DNA from: an uncultured Lachnospiraceae bacterium
GTDB taxonomy: Bacteria > Bacillota > Clostridia > Lachnospirales > Lachnospiraceae
NCBI GenBank assembly: GCA_910576815.1
Contig: CAJTKA010000032.1
Coordinates: 1 to 37,948 of the forward strand
DNA: 37,948 nucleotides
Direction of reading: 5' to 3'
Shown: positions 1-7,013 of the stretch, one piece after another
Layout of the letters: every line of letters starts with the position of its first letter
Position numbering within the stretch: the first letter of the stretch is position 1
Made by a program: the position numbers and the translations under genes
Notes under the pieces: generated by a model
Seen by the model: the letters and a program-made list of their open reading frames with translations, nothing else
Database searches by the model: none
Told to the model about the DNA's origin: nothing

Positions 1-2191
1 GGATCGTGGAAATACCCATCTTGGAGGCAATCTTTACGATACCGTGCAGAATCGCGCTGTTGTAATCGTTCACCGCCGCATAGTAATCCTTATCCAGCAT
101 GTGATTGTCGATCAGCTCCTTGATGCTCTCCTGCGCCAGATAAGGGTTGATCGCCGACGCCCCGAAACCGAGCAGGGTCGCGAAATGGTGCACCTCCCTC
201 GGCTCCGCGGACTCTAAGATGATATCCACGCTGGTCCTTTTCTTTGTGCTGACCAGATGCTGCTGCAAAGCGGATACCGCTAACAGGGACGGAATCGCTA
301 CCCTGTTTTCATCCACGCCCCGGTCGGAGAGAATGATGATATTCACGCCGTCGCGGTAGGCTCTGTCCACCTCCACGAACAGCCTGTCGATTGCCTTTTC
401 CAATCTCGTATTTTTATAGTAGGTAATCGGAATCACTTCTACCTTAAAGCCTTCCGCCTTCATAGTCTTGATCTTCAAGAGATCGGTGCTGGTCAGAATC
501 GGATTGTGCACACGCAGCATATTACAGTTTTCCGGCATCTCCTCCAAGAGGTTGCCATCCTGTCCCAGATAGACCGTGGTGGAGGTGACCACCTCCTCGC
601 GGATCGCGTCAATGGGCGGGTTCGTCACCTGCGCAAAAAGCTGCTTGAAGTAGTGGAACAGCGGATGATGCGCCTTGGAGAGCACGGGAATCGGCGTGTC
701 CACACCCATCGCCGCAATCGCCTCCGCTCCGTTTTTCGCCATCGGCAGAATGCTGGTTTTCAAATCCTCGTAAGTGTAGCCGAACGCCTTCTGCATCCGC
801 TGCCTCTCCTCGTAGGTAAATTCCGGCACGCGCTGGTTGGGAATCTTTAACTCCTTCAAACTCACCAGCTTGCTGTCCAGCCACTCACCGTAGGGCTGCG
901 CCGACGCGTACTTTTCTTTCAGCTCGTCGTCGTCAATCACCCGTCCCTGCACGGTGTCTACCAGAAGCATCTTTCCGGGATGGAGTCTTTCTTTCATCAC
1001 GATTTTGGACGGATCGATATCCAGCACGCCCACCTCCGAGGAGAGGATCAGCGTGTCGTCATCCGTGATCATGTAGCGGGAAGGGCGTAGACCGTTTCGG
1101 TCAAGCACCGCTCCCATGATATCCCCATCACAGAACAGGATCGACGCCGGACCGTCCCACGGCTCCATCATGGTCGCATAATATTGGTAGAAGTCTTTTT
1201 TCTTCTGGGACATGGTCTTATTGTTTTCCCAGGGCTCCGGGATCGTGATCATTACTGCCAAAGGCAGGGGCATCCCGCTCATCACGAGAAACTCCAGCGT
1301 ATTATCTAGCATGGCGGAATCGGAACCGGAAGCATTGATAGCAGGAAGGATCTTGTGCATCTGCCCCTGCAAATGCTCGGACTCCATATTCTCCTCTCTC
1401 GCCTGCATTTTGTCCGCATTGCCGCGGATAGTGTTGATCTCGCCGTTGTGGACAATGAAACGGTTCGGGTGCGCCCGCTCCCAGCTCGGATTCGTGTTCG
1501 TGGAAAACCGGGAGTGCACCACGGCGATCGCCGACTCGTAATCCTTATCCTGCAAGTCCGCAAAGAAGGTGCGAAGCTGTCCCACCAGGAACATGCCCTT
1601 GTACACGATCGTCCGGCTAGACAGACTGACCACATAAGTCACATCCGTTGACTGCTCAAAGGTGCGCCGTAATATGTACAGTTTTCTGTCAAAGTCAAGC
1701 CCCTTCTCCACGCCCGCCGGTTTCTTGATGAAAGCCTGCATGATGCAGGGCATACACTCTACCGCCTTGTGACCAAGCACGGAAGGCACCGTCGGTACGT
1801 CGCGCCAACCCAAAAACTGCAGCCCCTCTTTCTCCGCAATGATCTCAAACATCTTCTTCGCCTGATTACGCTGCAATTCGTCCTGCGGGAAGAAAAACGT
1901 GCCCACGCCGTACTCCCTCTCGCCGCCGATCTCAAAGCCCAAGGCTTTCGTCACCTTGACCATAAATTTATGTGGCATCTGCGTGAGGATTCCCACGCCG
2001 TCTCCCGTCTCGCCCTCCGCGTCCTTACCGGCTCTGTGCTCCAGATTCTCCACGATCTTAAGCGCATTCTCCACGATGGCGCGGCTCTTTTTGCCCTTGA
2101 TATTGACGCAGGCGCCGATACCGCAGTTGTCGTGTTCAAACTCCGCCCGGTAGAGCGGGGATTTCGGGATGGTTGTTTTTACGTCAAACAT
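1..2191 (-). CDS. gltB: Glutamate synthase large subunit, 5' half (runs off left edge)
   Basis: This is the large subunit of ferredoxin- or NADPH-dependent glutamate synthase, which moves the amide nitrogen of glutamine to 2-oxoglutarate in the cytoplasm. About 730 codons are present and the frame is open to the window edge. After a short leader, Cys23 in EHDNCGIG is the expected N-terminal nucleophile of the type 2 glutamine amidotransferase domain once the propeptide is removed. Conserved segments follow, such as VHSRFSTNTNPSW, NGEINTIRGN and DRNGLRPSRY, then the central domain (ILSDRGVDENRVAIPSLLA, HHFATLLGFGASAINPY). The reading stops in the conserved SKMGIST segment just ahead of or within the FMN domain. 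The ATG at 2191 is preceded by AAGGAGG at good spacing. The small subunit, if linked, would lie beyond the left edge. Identity is very secure. Confidence 0.97.
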   Translation of the reverse strand, partial: MFDVKTTIPKSPLYRAEFEHDNCGIGACVNIKGKKSRAIVENALKIVENLEHRAGKDAEGETGDGVGILTQMPHKFMVKVTKALGFEIGGEREYGVGTFFFPQDELQRNQAKKMFEIIAEKEGLQFLGWRDVPTVPSVLGHKAVECMPCIMQAFIKKPAGVEKGLDFDRKLYILRRTFEQSTDVTYVVSLSSRTIVYKGMFLVGQLRTFFADLQDKDYESAIAVVHSRFSTNTNPSWERAHPNRFIVHNGEINTIRGNADKMQAREENMESEHLQGQMHKILPAINASGSDSAMLDNTLEFLVMSGMPLPLAVMITIPEPWENNKTMSQKKKDFYQYYATMMEPWDGPASILFCDGDIMGAVLDRNGLRPSRYMITDDDTLILSSEVGVLDIDPSKIVMKERLHPGKMLLVDTVQGRVIDDDELKEKYASAQPYGEWLDSKLVSLKELKIPNQRVPEFTYEERQRMQKAFGYTYEDLKTSILPMAKNGAEAIAAMGVDTPIPVLSKAHHPLFHYFKQLFAQVTNPPIDAIREEVVTSTTVYLGQDGNLLEEMPENCNMLRVHNPILTSTDLLKIKTMKAEGFKVEVIPITYYKNTRLEKAIDRLFVEVDRAYRDGVNIIILSDRGVDENRVAIPSLLAVSALQQHLVSTKKRTSVDIILESAEPREVHHFATLLGFGASAINPYLAQESIKELIDNHMLDKDYYAAVNDYNSAILHGIVKIASKMGISTI

Positions 2192-2265
2192 TTGCTACCT
2201 CCTTGTCAGAGCCGTTTGATTTTTCAATCTTTTCTCTTGACTTTTGATGGTTTCTACATAAGAAA

Positions 2266-2301
2266 GAACGCAAAGAAAGCATCTAGCGCTCCGTTGCGTT
2301 C
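2266..2301 (-). promoter_or_regulatory. Stem-loop at the 5' end of the gltB leader
   Basis: GAACGCAA (read on the minus strand from 2301) pairs perfectly with TTGCGTTC (ending 2266) across a 20-base loop. It begins a few bases after the start point predicted from the promoter at 2314-2342, so it would cap the roughly 115-base leader. It is followed by TTTCTTATG rather than a clean U-run, so it is a weak terminator candidate. It could be a stabilising 5' hairpin or part of an attenuator. I recognise no known riboswitch here. Confidence 0.45.
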
Positions 2302-2313
2302 TACATGTATACA

Positions 2314-2342
2314 ATAATACACCCGTGTTTGGAATTTGTAAA
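2314..2342 (-). promoter_or_regulatory. Sigma-A type promoter of gltB
   Basis: On the minus strand TTTACA (2342-2337) is followed after exactly 17 bases by TATTAT (2319-2314). Each box has one mismatch to consensus. It lies about 120 bases upstream of the gltB start, in AT-rich DNA. Just upstream, ATTGTC and GACAAT form a wide inverted repeat (about 2363-2414) that could bind a regulator, but this is only suggestive. Confidence 0.6.
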
Positions 2343-2460
2343 TAAAGACTTTTTTGAAAATTGTCGGATTATTAGAATATTTTAACTATTATGCTATTAT
2401 TTTCAGACAATATTATCAATTTATTTTCATTTCCTCTCATGTCATCTCAGATACCCTCCC

Positions 2461-2928
2461 TTATTTTTGATAAAAGACTAAGGTCAGTCTCTCATTGACG
2501 ACTTCCATCCTGCCAGTCCGCCGATAGCCCATTTTCTCATACAAATGACAGTTCCCGGGTTCCTGCAAAATGGTATCCAACTCCCATTGCCCGCTTCCAT
2601 GCGCTTCCTCGCAGAGCCTGATCGCTTCCTGCGCGATGCCCCTGCCCTGAAACTGCGGCAGGATAAAGATGGGCGATATCCTTTTATTCTTTCCGGATTC
2701 TTTTGTGTCAACAACGCGGACCGCTCCCACCTTTTTCTCACCCAGACAAATAAAATAGAACCAGGTGCTATCCTGCTTCAGTCGCGCCTCTACCTTTTCC
2801 ACGCCTTCACTTGCGGGACTCGTATCAAAATCCTGATACTTCTCCAGCAGTTTCCGAAACGCTTCGATCTGCATGGCGTGGATTTCTCCCGCATTGGAAA
2901 CGTCCGCCCTGACTAAACTTACCTCCAT
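2461..2928 (-). CDS. GNAT family N-acetyltransferase
   Basis: A 155-residue acetyltransferase of the GNAT superfamily, using acetyl-CoA to acetylate an unknown amine. The core is seen as strand VGAVRVVDTKE, strand ISPIFILPQFQG, and the acetyl-CoA loop QGRGIAQEAIRLCE (the R/Q-x-x-G-x-G/A pattern), followed by ELDTILQEPGNCHLYEKMGYRRTGRM, the usual end of the fold with its conserved Tyr and Gly-Phe/Tyr. I chose the ATG at 2928 because AAGGAG lies six bases upstream; an in-frame ATG at 2949 has no such site. The gene is downstream of a small broken ORF and the minus-strand promoter at 3211-3238. The substrate cannot be told from sequence. Confidence 0.85.
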   Translation of the reverse strand: MEVSLVRADVSNAGEIHAMQIEAFRKLLEKYQDFDTSPASEGVEKVEARLKQDSTWFYFICLGEKKVGAVRVVDTKESGKNKRISPIFILPQFQGRGIAQEAIRLCEEAHGSGQWELDTILQEPGNCHLYEKMGYRRTGRMEVVNERLTLVFYQK

Positions 2929-3014
2929 GGCAACTCCTTTCCGGAACATCTATGCAATGAGCAACACTCATTTCCTATTTACGTCTGTCATCAAACACTC
3001 CCATCAAAACTCTC

Positions 3015-3184
3015 CTACTGATCACAAAACCGATATTTCCCTCCGTATGCCTGCGCCTGATACCGTAAAATCAGATTCGTCTCCGGAAGCACGATCGAGT
3101 AAAACCCCTCTTTCTGTTCCCTTAAAACCGTGATTTGTTTATGTCCGCTTTCTTCCCTTTGACCGCTTTTCTAAGGATGTTCAT
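3015..3184 (-). pseudogene. Small protein gene with a probable -1 frameshift
   Basis: An ATG at 3184, directly downstream of a good promoter, starts MNILRK. That frame closes after 20 codons. In the -1 frame relative to it, an uninterrupted stretch of about 50 codons with ordinary usage ends at TAG (3015-3017); it contains KQITVLREQKEGFYSIVLPE and then NLILRYQAQAYGGKYRFCDQ. That frame has no ATG, GTG or TTG of its own before an upstream stop. Adding one A in the AAAA run at 3167-3170 would give a single protein of about 57 residues. I do not recognise the family. It may be a broken gene, a programmed -1 shift site, or a homopolymer error in the assembly. The GNAT gene follows about 90 bases downstream. 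Confidence 0.5.
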
Positions 3185-3210
3185 TATACTTTCACCTTCT
3201 CTTTGATCCT

Positions 3211-3238
3211 ATCATATCACATCCCTGAAAATCGTCAA
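3211..3238 (-). promoter_or_regulatory. Sigma-A type promoter for the small ORF and GNAT gene
   Basis: TTGACG (3238-3233) and TATGAT (3216-3211) are separated by 16 bases on the minus strand. The ATG of the small ORF follows about 26 bases after the -10 box. The promoter is back to back with that of fpg. Confidence 0.6.
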
Positions 3239-3280
3239 TTTCATTTCCATTCTTTACCGCTTTCAAATAGCGCGGCAATG

Positions 3281-3309
3281 TTGACATGACAGTTGAAAAA
3301 TGATATTTT
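3281..3309 (+). promoter_or_regulatory. Sigma-A type promoter of fpg
   Basis: A perfect TTGACA (3281-3286), a 17-base spacer and TATTTT (3304-3309), within TGATATTTTAATAG. The fpg ATG is 68 bases beyond the -10 box. Confidence 0.65.
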
Positions 3310-3377
3310 AATAGTCACCAAAATGACTTTCATGATAATGGACAAGGATACGGGAAGATACGCAAGAGGAAAGATAA

Positions 3378-4259
3378 ATGCCTGAATTACCGGAAGTAGA
3401 AACAATAAAAAGAGTGATCGAACCGCAGATCAAGGGACTCATTATTGAAAAAGTGACCGTGCGCCGCCCAGAAGTGGTGGCCTACCCCGATGCGGATACC
3501 TTTAGCGAAACATTGACCAACCAAGTCATTTCTTGTATAGAGCGCAGGGGAAAATTTCTGATGATTGTGCTGCAAAGCGGGGACCGTATCATCCTGCATC
3601 TGCGGATGACAGGCGGGCTGCTGCTTACCCCGAAAGGCTATCCCGAGGAAAAACATACGCACATTGTATTCAGCCTGCATAGCCATACGGAACAGACAAA
3701 CCTGCCAAATCAGGATGCCGCAGAAGCAAACGCTTTTCTGGAATTGCGCTTCTCTGACATACGCCGTTTCGGGCGGTTTTGGTTGATTCGAAAAGATGAA
3801 GCCGATACTTACAGCGGAATCCATAAATTAGGGATAGAGCCACTGACCGAATCGGTCACCGTAGAATATCTGCACACTCGTTTGGGAAAACGGAAAAAGA
3901 CAATCAAAGAATGTTTGTTAGATCAAGGCGTCGTGGCAGGCATCGGTAATATCTATTCCGACGAGATCCTATTTACCGCCGGGATTCATCCTGCGCGCCC
4001 CGCCGCCAGTTTGAGTGAAAAGGAATGGGAAACACTCGCCGCCGTGATTCCGCAACGCATTTCCTATTTTATAGAAACAAACAGGATCTCAGCAGAAGAC
4101 TATCTGCAAACCAAGGGTCGTGACTACCGCAACACGCCTTTTTTACAGGTCTATGGGCATGCGGGCTGCCCCTGTCCAAAGTGTGCGCAAACGCTTTGCC
4201 GTACGGTGATCGGCGGTCGGAGCAGCGTGTACTGCCCCGTCTGCCAGAAGAATTTATAA
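3378..4259 (+). CDS. mutM: Formamidopyrimidine-DNA glycosylase (Fpg/MutM)
   Basis: A bifunctional base-excision repair enzyme that removes 8-oxoguanine and ring-opened purines and then nicks the abasic site by beta,delta-elimination. The N-terminus MPELPEVET is diagnostic: Pro2 is the Schiff-base nucleophile after Met removal and Glu3 the acid. Lys59 in RRGKF and the LHLRMTGG segment contact DNA. The helix-two-turn-helix region contains LLDQGVVAGIGNIYSDEILF. The C-terminal zinc finger is CPKC-x16-CPVC and contains the GGRSSVY hairpin with the catalytic Arg. At 293 residues it is slightly longer than usual because of an extra loop (about residues 100-118) before ELRFSDIRRFG. Its last codons overlap by six bases the end of the convergent hydrolase pseudogene. 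Confidence 0.96.
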   Translation: MPELPEVETIKRVIEPQIKGLIIEKVTVRRPEVVAYPDADTFSETLTNQVISCIERRGKFLMIVLQSGDRIILHLRMTGGLLLTPKGYPEEKHTHIVFSLHSHTEQTNLPNQDAAEANAFLELRFSDIRRFGRFWLIRKDEADTYSGIHKLGIEPLTESVTVEYLHTRLGKRKKTIKECLLDQGVVAGIGNIYSDEILFTAGIHPARPAASLSEKEWETLAAVIPQRISYFIETNRISAEDYLQTKGRDYRNTPFLQVYGHAGCPCPKCAQTLCRTVIGGRSSVYCPVCQKNL

Positions 4260-5099
4260 AGGGATTTTCATGCCATCATATGCAAACCGTATGGATTTAA
4301 GCTCTCCCTCCAGCTTTTTGTAATCGTCGTAGGTTTTTCCCCAGTCTTCCTCCAGATGCGTGATGATCACTTCTTTGATACCGTACTGCCTTCTTAAATC
4401 GTCGATCTCATCTAACGTGAACAGTTCCTTACGCAGCGGATTGTCTTCTTCCAATACAAAACCGTCTTTTAAGACATCCCCGACAATGGTATTGCCAATG
4501 ATCAAAACATCCGCATCCTGAAATTTCTCCGATTGCGGGAAAGGCTTCACATCACAGGGCGCATAGATTACTTTTTTGCCTCCTGCTGAAATCACAAAGA
4601 CTGCCACATGTTCCTCTGCGTCGACGGGAACCAGATCAACTGCCATGTTGCCCTTCTCAAAGGCACGTAGGCCTTTTGTGCGGACTAAACCTTTTGCTTC
4701 ATAATACGCAAGCGCCGAACCGTACTTTGTTCCCTGTTGTTTGATATCTTCAAGGATTGTCGGCAAAGAAGCTACCTCAATCGGATCTGTCTGCCTCTTT
4801 CCCACCGAATCGGCAAGCCAGTCCATCTTAAGCTACTCGATCACGCGCATCCCCATGGTGTGGTCGGGATCGCAGTGACTGTATAAAATATGCTCCACCT
4901 TCTGCACATCCGCATGATTCAAGGCGTCACCGATGTCTTCCGGCGTATCGATGAGGATGTTTGCCCCTTCGATCAACAGGCTGCATCCCGTTCTTGCATA
5001 GGGAAAGCCTTTTTGCCGCGCCTGCGTACATACACGGCAGTTACAGCAAGGCCGCGGCGTACTTACACAGCCGCCGGAGCCAAGGATAATAATGTTCAT
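4254..5099 (-). pseudogene. PhnP-like metallo-beta-lactamase fold hydrolase, interrupted by an amber codon
   Basis: Two ORFs in one frame, 4833-5099 and 4254-4826, together make one metallo-beta-lactamase fold protein of about 280 residues. The N-terminal part has GSGGCVSTPRP, then a CNCRVC cysteine cluster and YARTGCSLLI, as in PhnP-like phosphodiesterases. The metal-binding motif is SHCDPDH, and later motifs include IYAPCDVKPF and VIITHLEEDWGKT. At 4833-4835 a TAG splits IE from LKMDWL; a Gln codon (CAG) there would restore the protein by a single C-to-T change. The first ATG has no Shine-Dalgarno sequence and lies inside the end of the anti-sigma ORF in another frame. Both facts suggest decay. 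Amber readthrough cannot be excluded, but no known pyrrolysine context supports it. Confidence 0.8.
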
Positions 5100-6243
5100 A
5101 TTTTGTCATTCTCTTCATCTCTACCACATCGACACCCGGCAGGCCCACATAGACCGGAAACGCAGTCAGCTCCGCAAGCGCCTCCAGATCCTTTCTGGCG
5201 GCTGCATCCTTAATCTTCTCGGCGAATGCCTTTGCCGCCTCACTGTCGACCGCAAAGTTATCCTCGTATTTTTCTGCTGTCTGCACAGGTTTTTCTGCTG
5301 TCTGTGCCGTATCTTCTGACGCCTCTATCGGTTCTTTTACCGTCTCTGCTTCTGCCTCTGCTCCTGTAATCTCAAATTCAATTTCCCCCGATGAACCGGG
5401 TGCTATCTCGTATTTATCAAACACAATGACCGGGCGGTTACTCCCATTGATATAAAACTTCACATCTTCCGAAATCCCCGCAAACCCTCCTTCCTCTGCC
5501 GTAAAGAATGTTTCTCCCGCCCTTTTTCTTGCAGCGATCTGTTCCCTAATGCTCCTGTTTGCCAGTTCCACATAATCGTCGCCCAGCATATCCTTTAATG
5601 TGACAATTTCCCCGGTACTTAAGTCTAAGTTGTAATACTTCGACTCGCTGTAGGCATTTGTCCAGTTTTCGCTTCCCCTCACGACAAAGGAAAGATAATC
5701 GCTATTCTGCTGCTTGATCTCATAGCCCACCGTGATCCTGATCTTATGCTCCGCCCATTCTTCTGTTGTGCCGCCTGTTTCCAGAAAAGCGGTTCTGTAT
5801 TCTTCCGCGCGTTTCACCGCTTCCTCCGCATACTGACTACAGCGGTCAAGAATTTCCTGATTGATCTCATCCACCTTGATTCCGGTATCCTCCGCGATCA
5901 TCTCAATCGTAGGGATTTCCACAGATACTGCTATATCATCCTTTTCCGTTTCGTAAGAGCGAAACGTCAGTACCCGCGCCAGTCCTCCGATCACAGGAAG
6001 CTCCCCTGCCTCCTTTGCAAATACCGGGCTTGTATTAAGCGCCGCCGTGAAAAGAACACATGCCGCCGCTGCCATTGCTTCCATACTGTGTATCACTTTT
6101 CTGAATCTGTGGCTGCTGCCGGCACGACCTTTTTCTTCCTGCTGTTTCCTTGACTTCTGTATTTCCTGCTGCACCCGAACGTTAAGTTCCTCCGGAATGA
6201 CGATATTGTCATATCTTTCTTTCATAATTTCCAATTTACTCAT
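5041..6243 (-). CDS. RsiV-like anti-sigma factor (DUF3298/DUF4163 type), C-terminus probably lost
   Basis: A 400-residue single-pass membrane protein: a cytoplasmic N-terminal region, a transmembrane segment (about residues 56-75, AMAAAACVLFTAALN) and an extracellular DUF4163/DUF3298 region ending in FYINGSNRPVIVFDKYEIAPG, as in RsiV and PdaC. Such proteins hold an ECF sigma factor at the membrane. An acidic linker rich in Glu, Ala and Thr follows (about residues 290-325), then an ALAELTAFPVYVGL domain that normally continues. Here the sequence after VDVVE (about 5119) turns into an unrelated 25-residue tail overlapping the start of the hydrolase gene, so a deletion junction is likely. The start has GGAGG seven bases upstream and overlaps the sigma stop as ATGA, a sign of translational coupling. 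Confidence 0.75.
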   Translation of the reverse strand: MSKLEIMKERYDNIVIPEELNVRVQQEIQKSRKQQEEKGRAGSSHRFRKVIHSMEAMAAAACVLFTAALNTSPVFAKEAGELPVIGGLARVLTFRSYETEKDDIAVSVEIPTIEMIAEDTGIKVDEINQEILDRCSQYAEEAVKRAEEYRTAFLETGGTTEEWAEHKIRITVGYEIKQQNSDYLSFVVRGSENWTNAYSESKYYNLDLSTGEIVTLKDMLGDDYVELANRSIREQIAARKRAGETFFTAEEGGFAGISEDVKFYINGSNRPVIVFDKYEIAPGSSGEIEFEITGAEAEAETVKEPIEASEDTAQTAEKPVQTAEKYEDNFAVDSEAAKAFAEKIKDAAARKDLEALAELTAFPVYVGLPGVDVVEMKRMTKYEHYYPWLRRLCKYAAALL

Positions 6244-6473
6244 AGATCCGCCTCCTGCATATTTTCTTTTAACTGTTTTAGGCCACGATAAAGTTTTGTT
6301 TTCACTGTATTCAGATTTAATCCGGTAATACGGGAAATCTCCTTCAAAGACAATTCTTCAAAAAACCGTAGTCTGATAATTCCCTGTACATCAAGATCCA
6401 GACTGTTCAATTCCTTTTCCAGGTCGTATGACAGAAAAAAGCCTTCCAAAATCGGAAGGCTGATATCGCACAA
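6240..6473 (-). pseudogene. 5'-truncated ECF sigma factor (region 4 only)
   Basis: Only the C-terminal DNA-binding region of a sigma-70 family ECF factor remains. LEKELNSLDLDVQGIIRLRF, then FEELSLKEISRITGL, then NLNTVKTKLYRGLKQLKENM is region 4.2 with its helix-turn-helix. Region 2, which binds core polymerase and the -10 box, is absent. Upstream the frame runs straight into the stem and T-run of the terminator of the neighbouring acetyltransferase gene (6435-6460), so the ORF start is artificial: the only starts are TTG codons without a Shine-Dalgarno sequence. The stop overlaps the anti-sigma start as ATGA, the usual sigma/anti-sigma operon arrangement. I infer that a deletion removed the promoter and the first half of the sigma gene. 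Confidence 0.82.
6435..6460 (-). terminator. Rho-independent terminator of the GNAT gene at 6501-6962
   Basis: On the minus strand GCCTTCC and GGAAGGC form a 7-bp stem with a 6-base loop, followed directly by TTTTTT (6440-6435). It lies 40 bases after the acetyltransferase stop. The remnant sigma coding sequence begins immediately after the T-run, so transcription of the anti-sigma remnant from this side should be blocked. Confidence 0.85.
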
Positions 6474-6500
6474 GATACGATTCTTTTACCATTTACAAAA

Positions 6501-6962
6501 TCACTGAATTGTCTTCGCCATGCACAAAGATTCCGGCATATCCGCATAGGGTCCGTAGTTTGGAATCACCTCAAACCCCAGCTTTTTATAGACCGCGCAG
6601 GATTCCGCCAGCAGTTCCCCCGTCTCCAGGATCATCCTCCGATAGCCAAGCTGTGCCGCCCATTCGATCAACAGGGAAACCAGCCTGCTCCCGATCCCCT
6701 GCCCCTGATATTCATTCTGTACAAACACCCTCTTTAGCTCGACATTCTCATCGTCGTATCTTCTGATGGCACCGCCGCCAACTGCCCTGCCATGATCATA
6801 GACGACGATCGCTTCCCGTATCTCGTCAAGTTGGTTAAACTTCTGATACTTTTCTCTCTTGATCTGCCTCCCGACACGCCTGTCCAGATCCATGTCAAGA
6901 AGGCGGCAGTTTTCGATGAAATCTTCATTTTTACCGTCTGTTCTCACATAGTCCATAGCCAT
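6501..6962 (-). CDS. GNAT family N-acetyltransferase
   Basis: A 153-residue acetyltransferase. The GNAT core is clear: AIVVYDHGRAVGGGAIRRY, then VELKRVFVQNEYQGQGIGSRL with the acetyl-CoA pyrophosphate loop QGQGIGS (residues about 90-96), then YRRMILETGELLAESCAVYKKLGFEVIPNYGPY, where Glu, Tyr and GF are the usual late motifs. The ATG at 6962 has AGGAGG six bases upstream. A strong terminator follows at 6435-6460. It lies 51 bases downstream of the sensor kinase, so it may share that transcript. The acceptor is unknown; the ending NYGPY..MPESLCM is typical of an amino-acid or small-molecule acetyltransferase subgroup. Confidence 0.85.
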   Translation of the reverse strand: MAMDYVRTDGKNEDFIENCRLLDMDLDRRVGRQIKREKYQKFNQLDEIREAIVVYDHGRAVGGGAIRRYDDENVELKRVFVQNEYQGQGIGSRLVSLLIEWAAQLGYRRMILETGELLAESCAVYKKLGFEVIPNYGPYADMPESLCMAKTIQ

Positions 6963-7013
6963 ACGGTTCCTCCTGTATTTCCTGTCCCGGCATCGCTGCT
7001 CCTTGTTTTAGTT

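Noticed and set aside
1769..2317. A 182-codon plus-strand frame over the gltB start
   Set aside because: It is antisense to an unmistakable GltB sequence and its product looks like no protein family; it also runs through the gltB promoter.
2873..3133. An 86-codon plus-strand frame between the GNAT and fpg genes
   Set aside because: It starts inside the GNAT gene in antisense, has no ribosome-binding site and has Ser/Pro/Thr-rich content without pattern; the minus-strand frames in this region are more convincing.
4833..4835. The amber codon in the hydrolase gene as a pyrrolysine codon
   Set aside because: Pyrrolysine occurs mainly in methylamine methyltransferases, no pyl genes are in view, and two other lesions in the same operon make simple decay more likely.
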